Shown here: piece by piece, positions 24,072 through 33,242 of the stretch | How the letters are laid out: each line of letters begins with the position of its first letter | How positions within the stretch are numbered: the first letter of the stretch is position 1 | Assembly (NCBI GenBank): GCA_965216955.1 | Contig: CBDCGV010000004.1 | Location: 9,006 to 73,005 of the forward strand | Length of the DNA stretch: 64,000 nt | Reading direction: 5' to 3' | From: CBDCGV01 sp965216955 | GTDB taxonomy: Bacteria; Bacteroidota; Bacteroidia; Chitinophagales; JADIYW01 | Notes under the pieces: generated by a model | Told to the model about the DNA's origin: nothing | Databases searched by the model: none | The model's input: the letters and a program-made list of their open reading frames with translations, nothing else | Program-made: the position numbers and the translations under genes

Positions 24072-26489
24072 CTAAAATCTAAAATCCAATCTAAGCGAGT
24101 ATGCGCGCGGACTTTCGATTAAACCTGGACGAAGTGAATACTCGTGATTAGTTATGTTTTCTACCAGAAACATGATTGTTCCCCCTTGTTTATCTGTACC
24201 AAACTTGTATCCGACCCTGGCGTCTAAGACAAAATCCCCTTTATAACTTCTTTGATCCCTTTCACTCTCCGGCTCATTTGGATCACGAAGCTCTGTATCT
24301 CTAAATCCTTTGATCCCAGTGAGAAAATCAAAATTCTCAAATATATAATCTATATTTTCCATAAAACTATAATACCTTCCTGAAACTCCAAGGATAAATC
24401 CATTTAAATTCACATCCCAATCTCCGGTAAAAGTATGTCTAAATCTATACTTCAAAACATTATAATCTGTTACTCCTTCAGCTCTATTCAAAGAATCAAA
24501 ATTTTGAAAAGTAGGGTTAATATAAGTATATCCCATCAATAAATTAGACGGAAACTTCCCTAGTTTTCCTGTTCCAGCCAATGTTACTTCAGCTCCCCAA
24601 ATTCGTGTATCCCCAATATTTTGTGCCTCAAAATTAATCAGTGCGCTTGAAGAAGGATCAGCTGCGGCACGAAATTCAATCATATCCTTATATTGAGTAT
24701 AGAAAGCCGAAACATCCAATAATGCATTAAGTTCCCTACCAAATTTAATCCCTTGCTTTAATCCAATTTCTGCACTTATTCCGGACTCGGATTTTAGCTC
24801 TCTATTTTGTTGCACAGCCAAGAACCCTTCAACAACTTGTGTGCTAATATACGTTTCTGCTATAGTTGGAAACCTATGTCCTTGACCAAAAGAAGCCCTA
24901 AGATAAGTGTATTCAGCCGCCTGATAATTTAAACCAACTCTTACTACCGGCTTAGTTTCTCCTTCGGTATAAGATATTTTATTGGACTCTACTCTAAAAC
25001 CTACAGATAAATTTAACTTATCAAAAAACTTTTTATCCATTTGAACATATCCAGCAACATTTCTTCCCTCTAAAGTAGTATCACCGTATAATGGTGCACG
25101 GACATTGACATAACTGCTTACAATTCCTCCAGTAACTACAAGGTCAATATCAGTTAATCTTCTTTGATACTGATATTCTCCATAAACCATATCTGAGAAA
25201 TTGGATTGATCATTATCATTCTTATTATCTATATTATAATAACGCCCTAATAACTTATGAGCATTGCCCTTATTATCAGTATAATTTAAAGAAGGATCAA
25301 TCAATAGTCTCAATCCAGTAGTATTAGATCCTGCTGCAGTTCTATAATATCCTCCTTCTCCTTTAGATCCATCCCACAAAAATGGAGAACCACTCTTTCC
25401 ACCCTGAAGATTTGTTTTTAAACCAAAACTCATGCCTTGTTTTCGCTTAAATCTATAACGCATATTGACTGTAAACCGACCATAATCATTAAAATCTATC
25501 ATCCTCCAATTTTGAATAGAGGCAATAAATCCGCCCAAAACTAAATCGACATGTTCAAACTTTTGTTTATGAGAAAAAGACATTCCTACCTCATGGGGTT
25601 GCCTAGAACCAGATACGTCAATGGTATCTGCAAGGCTTCCCAAACTAGGAAGGCCATCTAAAACAACGACTTCATCTTGATCCCACCACACTTTTTCTAC
25701 AGCAGAAGAATCTAAAACACTAATCTGATCATTGTCTTTTGGATTTTGTCTAATGGTTGAGAAAAAAGAAATTTTCGTTTCTGGATCTGACTTTGCCCAT
25801 GCTGTTCTAAGATTAATAATCCCGTTCATGGCTGAAGAACCATACAAAGCAGAAGCAGCTCCCTTAATAATTTCTATTTGCCCAACAGTTTCAACCGCAA
25901 GGTTAGACCAATTAGGCCTACCAGCATCCGCCTGAAAAGCCGGAATATCATCTTCCAAAAGTAACACCCTACTACCTGCACCAAAAGACCAACCAGAGCC
26001 ACCTCTTATATTTGCCTGACCATCTATAACTGTTACACCTGGAGAGCGTTCTACTGCTTCATCGGCACCACTTATATTTAAATTTTCTATTGCTGACGGT
26101 TTTATAACATCTAAGGAAACTGTTTCTTCTCCTAATTTTTTCTCAAAACGACTACCAGTAACAACTACCTGATCTAACAACATTGACGACTCTCCCATTT
26201 GAGCATCATGTACTTGTGTTTCTCCGACAGCAATAATTACTTCTTTTACTACGTCCTCAAAACCAATATATTTAAAGACAATATTGAATGTGCCTGCTTC
26301 TGTTTTAAATTCATAATTTCCATCAAAACCTGTAGAAGCACCTGTCGTTGTGCCTTCAATAACCACATTTACTCCAAATAGTGGCTCCCCACTTTCAGCT
26401 TCTGTTACGGTCCCTTTTATAGTGGCTAGTTGTGCTAATGAATAATTATAAATGAATACCATTAATATTATCGACGAGATATATTTCAT
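24072..26489 (-). CDS. TonB-dependent receptor with carboxypeptidase-regulatory-like domain
   Basis: An 805-residue outer membrane receptor. Parts: signal peptide (1-19); an N-terminal carboxypeptidase-regulatory-like beta-sandwich (about 20-105, from ATIKGTVTEAESGEPLFGVNVVIEGTTTG); a plug domain with DQVVVTGSRFEKKLGEE, then SPGVTVIDGQANIRGGSG and IEIIKGAASALYGSSAMNGIINL; and a 22-strand barrel ending in SLRLDFRF with a terminal aromatic residue. It imports a ligand with energy from TonB. No SusD-like partner is adjacent, so glycan uptake is not indicated; siderophore or vitamin uptake is possible. The 60-bp region upstream shows no riboswitch-like structure that I could recognise. Confidence 0.93.
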   Translation of the reverse strand: MKYISSIILMVFIYNYSLAQLATIKGTVTEAESGEPLFGVNVVIEGTTTGASTGFDGNYEFKTEAGTFNIVFKYIGFEDVVKEVIIAVGETQVHDAQMGESSMLLDQVVVTGSRFEKKLGEETVSLDVIKPSAIENLNISGADEAVERSPGVTVIDGQANIRGGSGWSFGAGSRVLLLEDDIPAFQADAGRPNWSNLAVETVGQIEIIKGAASALYGSSAMNGIINLRTAWAKSDPETKISFFSTIRQNPKDNDQISVLDSSAVEKVWWDQDEVVVLDGLPSLGSLADTIDVSGSRQPHEVGMSFSHKQKFEHVDLVLGGFIASIQNWRMIDFNDYGRFTVNMRYRFKRKQGMSFGLKTNLQGGKSGSPFLWDGSKGEGGYYRTAAGSNTTGLRLLIDPSLNYTDNKGNAHKLLGRYYNIDNKNDNDQSNFSDMVYGEYQYQRRLTDIDLVVTGGIVSSYVNVRAPLYGDTTLEGRNVAGYVQMDKKFFDKLNLSVGFRVESNKISYTEGETKPVVRVGLNYQAAEYTYLRASFGQGHRFPTIAETYISTQVVEGFLAVQQNRELKSESGISAEIGLKQGIKFGRELNALLDVSAFYTQYKDMIEFRAAADPSSSALINFEAQNIGDTRIWGAEVTLAGTGKLGKFPSNLLMGYTYINPTFQNFDSLNRAEGVTDYNVLKYRFRHTFTGDWDVNLNGFILGVSGRYYSFMENIDYIFENFDFLTGIKGFRDTELRDPNEPESERDQRSYKGDFVLDARVGYKFGTDKQGGTIMFLVENITNHEYSLRPGLIESPRAYSLRLDFRF

Positions 26490-26549
26490 TTCTTTACAAT
26501 TAAGTGTTTATAATAGGTTGGAATTTAATGATATGTGTTTTTGAACTAA

Positions 26550-28004
26550 CTACTGTTGTTTAACAAAATTGCCAGTGATAGGGACATTGTTAAGAGGAAC
26601 TCCAAGCGTTCCATTAACCTTTAAATCTGTTTTAAGCGTTTGTCCATTATTTGTTAATAATGCAAAGCCTCGTACGAGACCATCTTCTAATGTTATACCG
26701 TCAGTAATGGTAAGTTCATCGGTTCTAAAAACTACAAAATTTATTCTATTGTTACATCCAGGTTCAACTTCAAATAGAGCATCTAAAAGAGCACTTCTAA
26801 CGTTTAAGATACAATCATCAGTATTAAGGGTAACCGTTAATGTATCCTCAAAATTAGAAAAATCAACCGTATCTAAACCAGGAAAAACAGTAGTTATAAT
26901 ATTAATTAATACATCACTATTCAAGCCGTGAGCCCCAGTATAAACTCCTACTATGTCATCTAAAGAATTATTAGAACAAGCCGGAACAATAGATGAACAT
27001 GGATTATCATCATCATCATCTGAATTATTCACGTAACCTACTGGTTGAAGACATTGCGTTATTGAAACATCAGGGTTCCCTAATCCATCATTATCAAAAT
27101 CTTGATACCATGTAATCTCACCAGGACCATTACAAACTTCACATTCATCTCTTGTACCATTACATTCATCATCATCATCGGTATTATCAGCAACATATCC
27201 ATCAGGTTTATCGCAAGCTAAACTATCAACCAATGGATTTCCTTTACCATCTCCATCTTTATCTTGATACCATGTTGTTTTTGTACATGCAGAATTATCA
27301 TCATCATCCAATTTATTATCTACATAACCATTTGGAGCCTCACAAGCAAGCATACTATCAACCATGCTTCCTAATCCATCGCCATCATTATCTCTATAAA
27401 AATAGGTTACCGCACCCGGTCCATTACAAATTCCACATTCGTCTCTTGTACCATTGCATTGATCATCATCATCATTATTATTCGAAACATAACCTTCCGG
27501 TTTAATGCAAGCAAGTGTGTCTATATCCGGATTACCATCGCCATCGCCATCATTATCTTGATACCAAGTTATTTCTGTACAGGCAACATTATCATCATCG
27601 TCTAACTTATTATCTACATATCCTTCAGGGACGCTACAAGCAATAGTACTATCCGTCATACTTCCTAACCCATCACCATCACTATCTTTGTAGAAATAGA
27701 TAGTTGCTCCCGGGCCATCACAAACACCACATTCATCAATAGTTCCATCACAACCATCATTATCATCTGTATTATCAGCAACATAGCCGTTAGGTTGTGT
27801 ACATGCAGCAACCGTATTATTAGGATCTCCTTTACCGTCTTCATCCATATCTCTATACCAAGTAGTTTCACCCGGACCATCGCAGACTCCACATGCATCT
27901 ACAGTGCCAGGACATGCCTCCTCTAAATCTGGAATACAAGACAATATGTAAAGTGAAAAAACTGTAACAAATACAAAAAGGAATTTAGTAAGATATGATT
28001 TCAT
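26550..28004 (-). CDS. Lipoprotein with thrombospondin-type-3-like Ca-binding repeats
   Basis: A 484-residue lipoprotein (signal to LSC, Cys23). Residues 48 to about 338 are six tandem units built on TWYQDxDGDGxGNP, then ACxxPxGYV and a DDDD tail. Odd-numbered units are longer and carry an extra CNGTRDECGxCNGPG module; units 1-4 alternate long (53-54) and short (44-45), giving a 98-residue period. The Asp-rich DxDGDG motifs resemble type-3 thrombospondin calcium-binding repeats. The C-terminal 145 residues (from SLDDIVGVYTG) form an unrelated, probably beta-rich domain that could face a ligand. The repeat region likely acts as a Ca-stabilised stalk on the cell surface. A shorter relative is at 45778-46488. 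Confidence 0.85.
   Translation of the reverse strand: MKSYLTKFLFVFVTVFSLYILSCIPDLEEACPGTVDACGVCDGPGETTWYRDMDEDGKGDPNNTVAACTQPNGYVADNTDDNDGCDGTIDECGVCDGPGATIYFYKDSDGDGLGSMTDSTIACSVPEGYVDNKLDDDDNVACTEITWYQDNDGDGDGNPDIDTLACIKPEGYVSNNNDDDDQCNGTRDECGICNGPGAVTYFYRDNDGDGLGSMVDSMLACEAPNGYVDNKLDDDDNSACTKTTWYQDKDGDGKGNPLVDSLACDKPDGYVADNTDDDDECNGTRDECEVCNGPGEITWYQDFDNDGLGNPDVSITQCLQPVGYVNNSDDDDDNPCSSIVPACSNNSLDDIVGVYTGAHGLNSDVLINIITTVFPGLDTVDFSNFEDTLTVTLNTDDCILNVRSALLDALFEVEPGCNNRINFVVFRTDELTITDGITLEDGLVRGFALLTNNGQTLKTDLKVNGTLGVPLNNVPITGNFVKQQ
26990..27863 (-). repeat. Coding tandem repeats (six units, about 294-bp higher-order period)
   Basis: The DNA behind the six Asp-rich repeats of the lipoprotein gene. 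On the plus strand it shows recurring ATCATCATC runs and PyCCATCxCCATC blocks. Units 1+2 and 3+4 each form a 98-codon pair; units 5+6 form a third, more diverged pair. This is protein-level repetition, not a CRISPR array. Confidence 0.75.
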
Positions 28005-28169
28005 AGTTGCATTTTTTTATTAACCGTCCAATAACGATGGCTTAAAAATAAATTAAATATCTCAATAAAAGTCTGTGATATTGACAAAAAGTTGCATAAT
28101 TAGCATATGAATCAATATTTCACTAACTTTAATTATCTCTTATTTAACGCAAATCAATAATTTGATATT

Positions 28170-29588
28170 ATGACACAAGGAGTTTTAGAAAAGAATGTAG
28201 TAGCTAATATAGATGCACAAAATATCGTAAATAAACAACGTGATTATTTCGATTCTGGAAAAACATTAGATGTTGATTTTAGAATTGCACAACTTAATAA
28301 ACTTAGGCAAGTAATTACAAGTCACGAACAACGCATCATGGATGCATTGAAAAAGGACTTAAATAAATCTGCTTTTGAAGCTTATGGAACAGAAGTTGGT
28401 TTTATTTTAGGTGAATTAGACCATACTATTAAACATTTGCGAGAGTGGGCACGTCCAAAGCGAGTGCCGACCCCTATGTTTCATGCAATTGCCTCTAGCT
28501 ATAGATATGCTGAACCTTATGGTGTGACTTATATTATCGCTCCATGGAACTATCCATATCAATTAACTTTTGGACCACTTATTGGAGCAATGGCTGCAGG
28601 CAACTGCGCCGTTATTAAGCCTTCTGAATATTCCATTCACACTAGTGAATTGATGGGCGAATTGATTAACGATAATTTTGATGAGGGTTATCTCAAAGTT
28701 GTTTTAGGCGGCGTTGAAGAGAGTAAAGCACTATTGGAGCAAAAATTTGATTACATCTTTTTTACTGGTGGTACAGAAGTAGGAAGATATATTTATCAAG
28801 CTGCAGCAAAACATCTCACTCCTGTTACGCTTGAATTAGGTGGCAAAAGTCCATGTGTTATAGATAAAAACACACATGTAGAATATACTTCACGTAGAAT
28901 AATTTGGGGGAAATTTACTAACGCAGGTCAAACATGTGTTGCTCCCGATTATATTTTGGTTCATGAAGATATCAAAGCCAAAGTATTAGAGAGAATGAAA
29001 CAACAAATTGAGAATTTTTATAGTGTAAATCCTAAGGAGAGTCCAGATTATGGTAGGATTATCAGTAAAAGACATTTTAACAGATTAAAACAAATGTTGG
29101 AAACCTCTGGTTCTATATTCACTGGTGGAGAAACAGATGCAGAGCAATTATATATTGCCCCTACCATTTTAGAGAATATCAGTTTAGACGATCCAATTAT
29201 GCAAGAGGAAATTTTTGGGCCTATTCTGCCTGTTTTAACCTATAAGACTAAGGAAGAAGCCATGAAAATTATTAAAGGATTTGCGAAACCTTTAGCATTT
29301 TATATTTTCTCGGAGAATAAAGACTTTACTGAGTATTTTCTTAAAAATTCTTCAGCAGGAGGAGGATGTGTAAATGACACTTTGATGCATCTTGGAAATA
29401 TGAACTTACCATTTGGAGGAGTTGGAGATAGTGGTATTGGAGCTTATCATGGGGAAAGCAGTTTTGATCTTTTCTCTCATAAAAAATCTATTCTTAAAAA
29501 ATCTAATTTATTAGATTTAAAAATTAGATATGCCCCCTATAAAAACAATCTTCCTATACTTAGAAAACTGATGAAATATCTTAACTAA
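28170..29588 (+). CDS. Aldehyde dehydrogenase (ALDH3-like)
   Basis: A 472-residue NAD(P)-dependent dehydrogenase that oxidises medium- or long-chain aldehydes. Motifs: APWNYPYQLTFGPLIGAMAAGN, KPSEYS, FFTGGTEVGR, Glu222 in LELGGKSP and the nucleophile Cys256 in NAGQTCVAPDY. The C-terminal NLPFGGVGDSGIGAYHGESSFDLFSHKKSIL is characteristic of the class-3 (fatty aldehyde) branch. Length is normal. It differs from the longer dehydrogenase at the left edge of the window. It is monocistronic, divergent from the repeat lipoprotein and convergent with the FAD oxidoreductase gene. The LuxE-like protein at 33243 also handles fatty acyl groups, but the two are not adjacent. Confidence 0.94.
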   Translation: MTQGVLEKNVVANIDAQNIVNKQRDYFDSGKTLDVDFRIAQLNKLRQVITSHEQRIMDALKKDLNKSAFEAYGTEVGFILGELDHTIKHLREWARPKRVPTPMFHAIASSYRYAEPYGVTYIIAPWNYPYQLTFGPLIGAMAAGNCAVIKPSEYSIHTSELMGELINDNFDEGYLKVVLGGVEESKALLEQKFDYIFFTGGTEVGRYIYQAAAKHLTPVTLELGGKSPCVIDKNTHVEYTSRRIIWGKFTNAGQTCVAPDYILVHEDIKAKVLERMKQQIENFYSVNPKESPDYGRIISKRHFNRLKQMLETSGSIFTGGETDAEQLYIAPTILENISLDDPIMQEEIFGPILPVLTYKTKEEAMKIIKGFAKPLAFYIFSENKDFTEYFLKNSSAGGGCVNDTLMHLGNMNLPFGGVGDSGIGAYHGESSFDLFSHKKSILKKSNLLDLKIRYAPYKNNLPILRKLMKYLN

Positions 29589-29643
29589 GAAAAGAGAAAT
29601 AAGTACCTAAAAAGTAAATGGCTTGATTGGCAGAGATAATTTC

Positions 29644-30957
29644 TTAACCAACTTTACTTTCCGTATTCTTTTTTTGTTTCTGAATACTTTTAATATCCTT
29701 AATGATTGTTTCGGCGGCTATTCTTCCGGAACGCATAGCAGAATTTAGAGATCCAAAAGAAAAATGATCTCCACATGCATAAATGTTATCATCTATACGG
29801 CTATAGTATTTATCGGGATCTATCTTTTCTGTTCTTGGAAGTGCGTACTTAATATGATAGGTTTTTAAATGTTCCCAATCATTAACTTTTAACCCAAACC
29901 ATTGCGCCATTTCACTCAAAACCTTGTCTATCAGCTCATCATCATCAAAATCATGCTCTTTTAAAATACTAACATTTATAAGGTGTTGCCCCTTAGGAGC
30001 ATAAGAGGATTGTACTAAAGACGGCACAAATAAATTATTAACCAACCCCTTATTCTCTCCATTCAATAACATAATAGGCTTACTTATTGGAGATGTTGAA
30101 GAGGCAAAATACATGCTCGTCATTTTATTAGAAGCATCATTGACTTTAAAGTCGCTTGCAAGAATTTTGAGATCTATTGGATTTGTAGCAATCAATACAA
30201 CATCTGCTTCAACCAAATTTCCATTTAACAATGTAATACCTTGAGTATCTACATTTTTAATTCTAGTTTGAAGCTGAACGGTTCCTTCTTCAAGTTTAGA
30301 AGCCAGCTGCTCTGGAATACTTCCAATGCCATTTATAGGAAGAGAGACATTTCCATCTACAAACATTTTCATGACAAATAAAAGATACCTGGAGGAAGAC
30401 ACCAATTTATTATCGTGCAGTAGGCTTCCAACAAAAGGTCTAAAAAATAAATTGATAAATTGATCAGAAAATCCTTTTTGCTTCAAAAAATCTTGCACAG
30501 AAATATCCTTTTTACGAAGAATACTTCTAATGTCAGATCTTTTTAACTTGGTAAGAAGCGATAAAAACTTCAATTTATCACTCCAATTGGCCACATCTGC
30601 CACTAAAGATCCAATAATGTCGGTAGGTTGTTTAAATGGATTTGCGAGTAATTCAAAATCTTTATTATGCCTTATTAAAGCTCCTTGATACAAGGGTTTA
30701 AGCACTAAATCATCATAATTTATTAGTTTACTAACCTCAGGGTATGCAGTATGCAAAAAATGAAGCCCACGATCTAATTTAAATCCTCCTATCCTATCTG
30801 TTCTCATTCTGCCTCCCAACTGCGTTGCACATTCAAAAACTTTTACTTTTAAGCCCTTTTTTTGCAAATAATAAGCAGCTGTTAGTCCTGACATTCCAGC
30901 ACCAACAATAGCGACATCTAATTTACTATATAGTGAATTTTGAATGGTCAAAGTCAT
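29644..30957 (-). CDS. FAD-dependent amine-oxidase-like oxidoreductase
   Basis: A protein of about 437 residues of the NAD(P)/FAD-dependent amine oxidase superfamily. The dinucleotide-binding motif VAIVGAGMSGLTAAYYL is near the N-terminus, followed by ECATQLGGRMRTDRIGGFKLDRG, the FAD-contacting region of phytoene desaturase, monoamine oxidase and PPOX relatives. Near the C-terminus the FAD motif reads NIYACGDHFSFGSLNSAMRSGRIAAETI. The substrate is unknown. The start is ATG 30957; an upstream in-frame TTG at 30987 is not favoured. A TATTTTTG -7 box lies at 30985-30992 without a clear TTG partner. It shares strand and probable ancestry with the HemG/HemY-like gene immediately upstream. Confidence 0.88.
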   Translation of the reverse strand: MTLTIQNSLYSKLDVAIVGAGMSGLTAAYYLQKKGLKVKVFECATQLGGRMRTDRIGGFKLDRGLHFLHTAYPEVSKLINYDDLVLKPLYQGALIRHNKDFELLANPFKQPTDIIGSLVADVANWSDKLKFLSLLTKLKRSDIRSILRKKDISVQDFLKQKGFSDQFINLFFRPFVGSLLHDNKLVSSSRYLLFVMKMFVDGNVSLPINGIGSIPEQLASKLEEGTVQLQTRIKNVDTQGITLLNGNLVEADVVLIATNPIDLKILASDFKVNDASNKMTSMYFASSTSPISKPIMLLNGENKGLVNNLFVPSLVQSSYAPKGQHLINVSILKEHDFDDDELIDKVLSEMAQWFGLKVNDWEHLKTYHIKYALPRTEKIDPDKYYSRIDDNIYACGDHFSFGSLNSAMRSGRIAAETIIKDIKSIQKQKKNTESKVG

Positions 30958-31040
30958 AAAATAAATGGGTCCTCTCTTGACTTTCAAAAATAGCTAATAG
31001 CCCATTGACTTATAGGATATAAAACTTTATGAATGTATTA

Positions 31041-32312
31041 TTAGATTGTTACTCGTTGAGCTACTTCTGCCATTTTTCTCATTGAAATATGACCTGCATA
31101 ATTTCCGAATAAATGCACGTTCGGCAATTCATTTTGGATGTGTTTATCAAGCTTCTCTAATATCCTCATATGGTTAGGGGTATATAATGGAAGTGCCTTT
31201 CCCCAATTGTTAATTCGATAAAAAAGTGGTTTACTTATTGTACCACCAAAAAGGTGGTTTGTATCTTTTATTATAGCTTTTACAATTTCCGCTTCTGTTC
31301 TTAAACTATGGCTACAATAAGATGGGTTTATAATAAAGGTTAAGCTTATTAGTGATTCTTCAGACACACGATTCTCAAAAATATTATTATTGAATAAAAC
31401 ACCTCTACTATTCAATTCTTCGACAAAGGGGACTAAAACACCGAAGCCACTTTTAAACGCCTTAAGGTCTTCTTTTAAGAAAAAAGCGGTAGCGGAAATG
31501 AGCGATGTATATTCAATTTCATTTAACAATCTCAATAAGTATTGATCCTCTAAAATTTCATTAAAAGCGTGTGCCGGTATACAATAGATGGGGTTTTCTA
31601 TTTTTATTTTATTAGTGATAGATTCTGTAAACTCAATATCTTCTCTTAAATATTCAAACAAGGCATCTATCAATTGTTGCATTCCAAATTCAAAACTGTG
31701 TGTTCCTTTTAACGAACTCTTTCTATTTTGAGATCGGACTTTTTTTATTTTTGAAAAAGCACCTATAGTCCAATGTCTTGTTGATGATGCTCCAAAAATA
31801 TCTTCTAACATTGGGAGTGCCCCTTTAAAGCTTAATTTATCGATATGTTCTCCATAGATTCCTGCTACTGCAGGTGCCAAGAGATAGTCACAAAAGGCTT
31901 GACCGAAATTTTCTTTACCAAAATCGGCAACTGTTTCAAAAGGTTTTCTTTTGATGAATGGCAATTTAGAAAAGACACGTATTAAATCTTTAGTTTTTAA
32001 AGGCATTTGTTTTAAAGATCCGTCTCTATAGATATATCTCTCTTTTGCTTCTTTTTTTGGAGCTATAGGTTTTAAATCCAAAATGTCACACATTTCTTCA
32101 AAAGCAGGACACCACATGACACCGTTTGGCCCAGATTCAACTAACCCAAATGGTGTTTGGCTTGTTTGCACTAATCCTCCTACATATTCAGAGCGCTCAT
32201 AGATTTTAAATTTAAAACCTCTTTTTTTCAAAAAAAAACCAAGAAATAATCCTGATACTCCTGCTCCGATTACATTATAAGTCTTTGATTTATCTAAAGG
32301 TGGGCCAATCAA
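31041..32312 (-). CDS. Protoporphyrinogen oxidase-like FAD protein (HemG/HemY type)
   Basis: A 423-residue FAD protein with the motif NVIGAGVSGLFLGFFLKKRGF and YERSEYVGGLVQTSQ. The central region (YLLAPAVAGIYGEHIDKLSFKGALPMLEDIFG) and the end (LPLYTPNHMRILEKLDKHI, then NVHLFGNYAGHISM) match oxygen-dependent protoporphyrinogen oxidases, which make protoporphyrin IX for ferrochelatase. hemH and hemL lie 13-16 kb away on the same strand, and no other PPOX type is in the window. The start is TTG at 32312: no ATG precedes the FAD motif. The protein is slightly shorter than typical HemY (about 450-470), so I leave the symbol blank. Confidence 0.75.
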   Translation of the reverse strand: MIGPPLDKSKTYNVIGAGVSGLFLGFFLKKRGFKFKIYERSEYVGGLVQTSQTPFGLVESGPNGVMWCPAFEEMCDILDLKPIAPKKEAKERYIYRDGSLKQMPLKTKDLIRVFSKLPFIKRKPFETVADFGKENFGQAFCDYLLAPAVAGIYGEHIDKLSFKGALPMLEDIFGASSTRHWTIGAFSKIKKVRSQNRKSSLKGTHSFEFGMQQLIDALFEYLREDIEFTESITNKIKIENPIYCIPAHAFNEILEDQYLLRLLNEIEYTSLISATAFFLKEDLKAFKSGFGVLVPFVEELNSRGVLFNNNIFENRVSEESLISLTFIINPSYCSHSLRTEAEIVKAIIKDTNHLFGGTISKPLFYRINNWGKALPLYTPNHMRILEKLDKHIQNELPNVHLFGNYAGHISMRKMAEVAQRVTI

Positions 32313-32332
32313 TTTACTTCTATTTTAATTAA

Positions 32333-33205
32333 TCAAAAACAGTCTCGACAGGAAAAAATAATATCTTCTGTACTCACCACGTTGCTCCTATTATTTGATC
32401 TGTCTATCAAGTAAATATCATATTTAATAGTGTCTATATCATCCTCAGGATTGACGCCACAACTTATACATTCTAAGTACCCTCTATTCGCTTGTTCTTC
32501 TTCACTAGAAGCTAAATCAATAGTGATAGTACCTTCTATATCATCCACACTTCCATTTTGTGGTATTTTAGGAATAGAGATATAATCGAAAAAAGTATCC
32601 ACTATTCCATTGCATTTTTGCCTAATGCTTCTAAGCACTAAATTCTTACTTGCCAAATTTAAGAGTTCTATTGTAACAGAAGGATCATTAGGTATAAAAA
32701 CAGGTTGTATAATCATGTTTTCGCTAAAATTGGCACCGTCAATAGACGCTTCGATACATATGGTATCAATCCCCGAATTCGTATTAAGTTTAGGAGTATA
32801 ATAAAAATTGGCGCGGTTACTCACAATCTCAAATCTATAGGAACCGCCAAGAGAACCATTGCTTCCTACAGAATCAACTAAATTGATATTTGTGCCACAC
32901 TCTCTTAAGAGGAGATCATCTGCATTTGCAGCATTGATAGAAAAGAAACCAGAAAGTATTTCCCCCTCTTCTGCTACATCACCGATTAAAATGTCATCAT
33001 TCGTATTTTCTTCAATTCCAATATCTCCATCACCATCTGTAAAAGCTAATGTGATTTTTGCAATGTCTTCACAAGGATCAATAACGCTATTAGTAATTTC
33101 GATACCTTGATATTCCAATATTGGTGTATTGGGAAACTCAGGTGCTTGAAAACAGCCACTAATGAAGCATGATAAAATTAAAATAGTTATAAAACACTTA
33201 TTCAT
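32333..33205 (-). CDS. Putative lipoprotein
   Basis: A 290-residue SPII lipoprotein: LILSCFISGC with Cys18, then FQAPEFPNTPILEYQGIEIT. The segment AKITLAFTDGDGDIGIEENTNDD resembles the first strands of a Bacteroidota beta-sandwich domain with an Asp-rich, possibly Ca-binding loop. Several cysteines (DPCED, RECGTN, DTICIEA, ISCGVN, SCRDC) are spread through the mature part. The function is unknown. It lies 21 bp upstream of the HemG/HemY-like gene on the same strand and is divergent from the LuxE-like gene, which starts 37 bp away. Confidence 0.75.
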   Translation of the reverse strand: MNKCFITILILSCFISGCFQAPEFPNTPILEYQGIEITNSVIDPCEDIAKITLAFTDGDGDIGIEENTNDDILIGDVAEEGEILSGFFSINAANADDLLLRECGTNINLVDSVGSNGSLGGSYRFEIVSNRANFYYTPKLNTNSGIDTICIEASIDGANFSENMIIQPVFIPNDPSVTIELLNLASKNLVLRSIRQKCNGIVDTFFDYISIPKIPQNGSVDDIEGTITIDLASSEEEQANRGYLECISCGVNPEDDIDTIKYDIYLIDRSNNRSNVVSTEDIIFSCRDCF

Positions 33206-33242
33206 TATTATATTAACTGCTTTTATGGAGTTGTAGTATTCA

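Noticed and set aside
24072..26549. Riboswitch (for example cobalamin) upstream of the 805-residue TonB receptor
   Set aside because: Only about 60 bp separate the gene from the next one and no B12-box-like or other conserved structure is visible.
27152..27505. Plus-strand His/Tyr-rich open frame opposite the repeat lipoprotein
   Set aside because: It is the complement of the Asp-rich GATGAT codon repeats; the composition follows from the antisense of that gene and it has no start context or homologue that I recognise.
26990..27863. Possible CRISPR array from regularly spaced similar DNA segments
   Set aside because: The repeats lie in a single open frame, encode a clear Asp-rich protein repeat and have no constant repeat with unique spacers; no cas genes are present.
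28158..28164. TAATTTG before the ALDH3-type gene as a -7 promoter box
   Set aside because: It is one base short of TAnnTTTG and would place the transcription start at the ATG; no TTG partner at the right distance.
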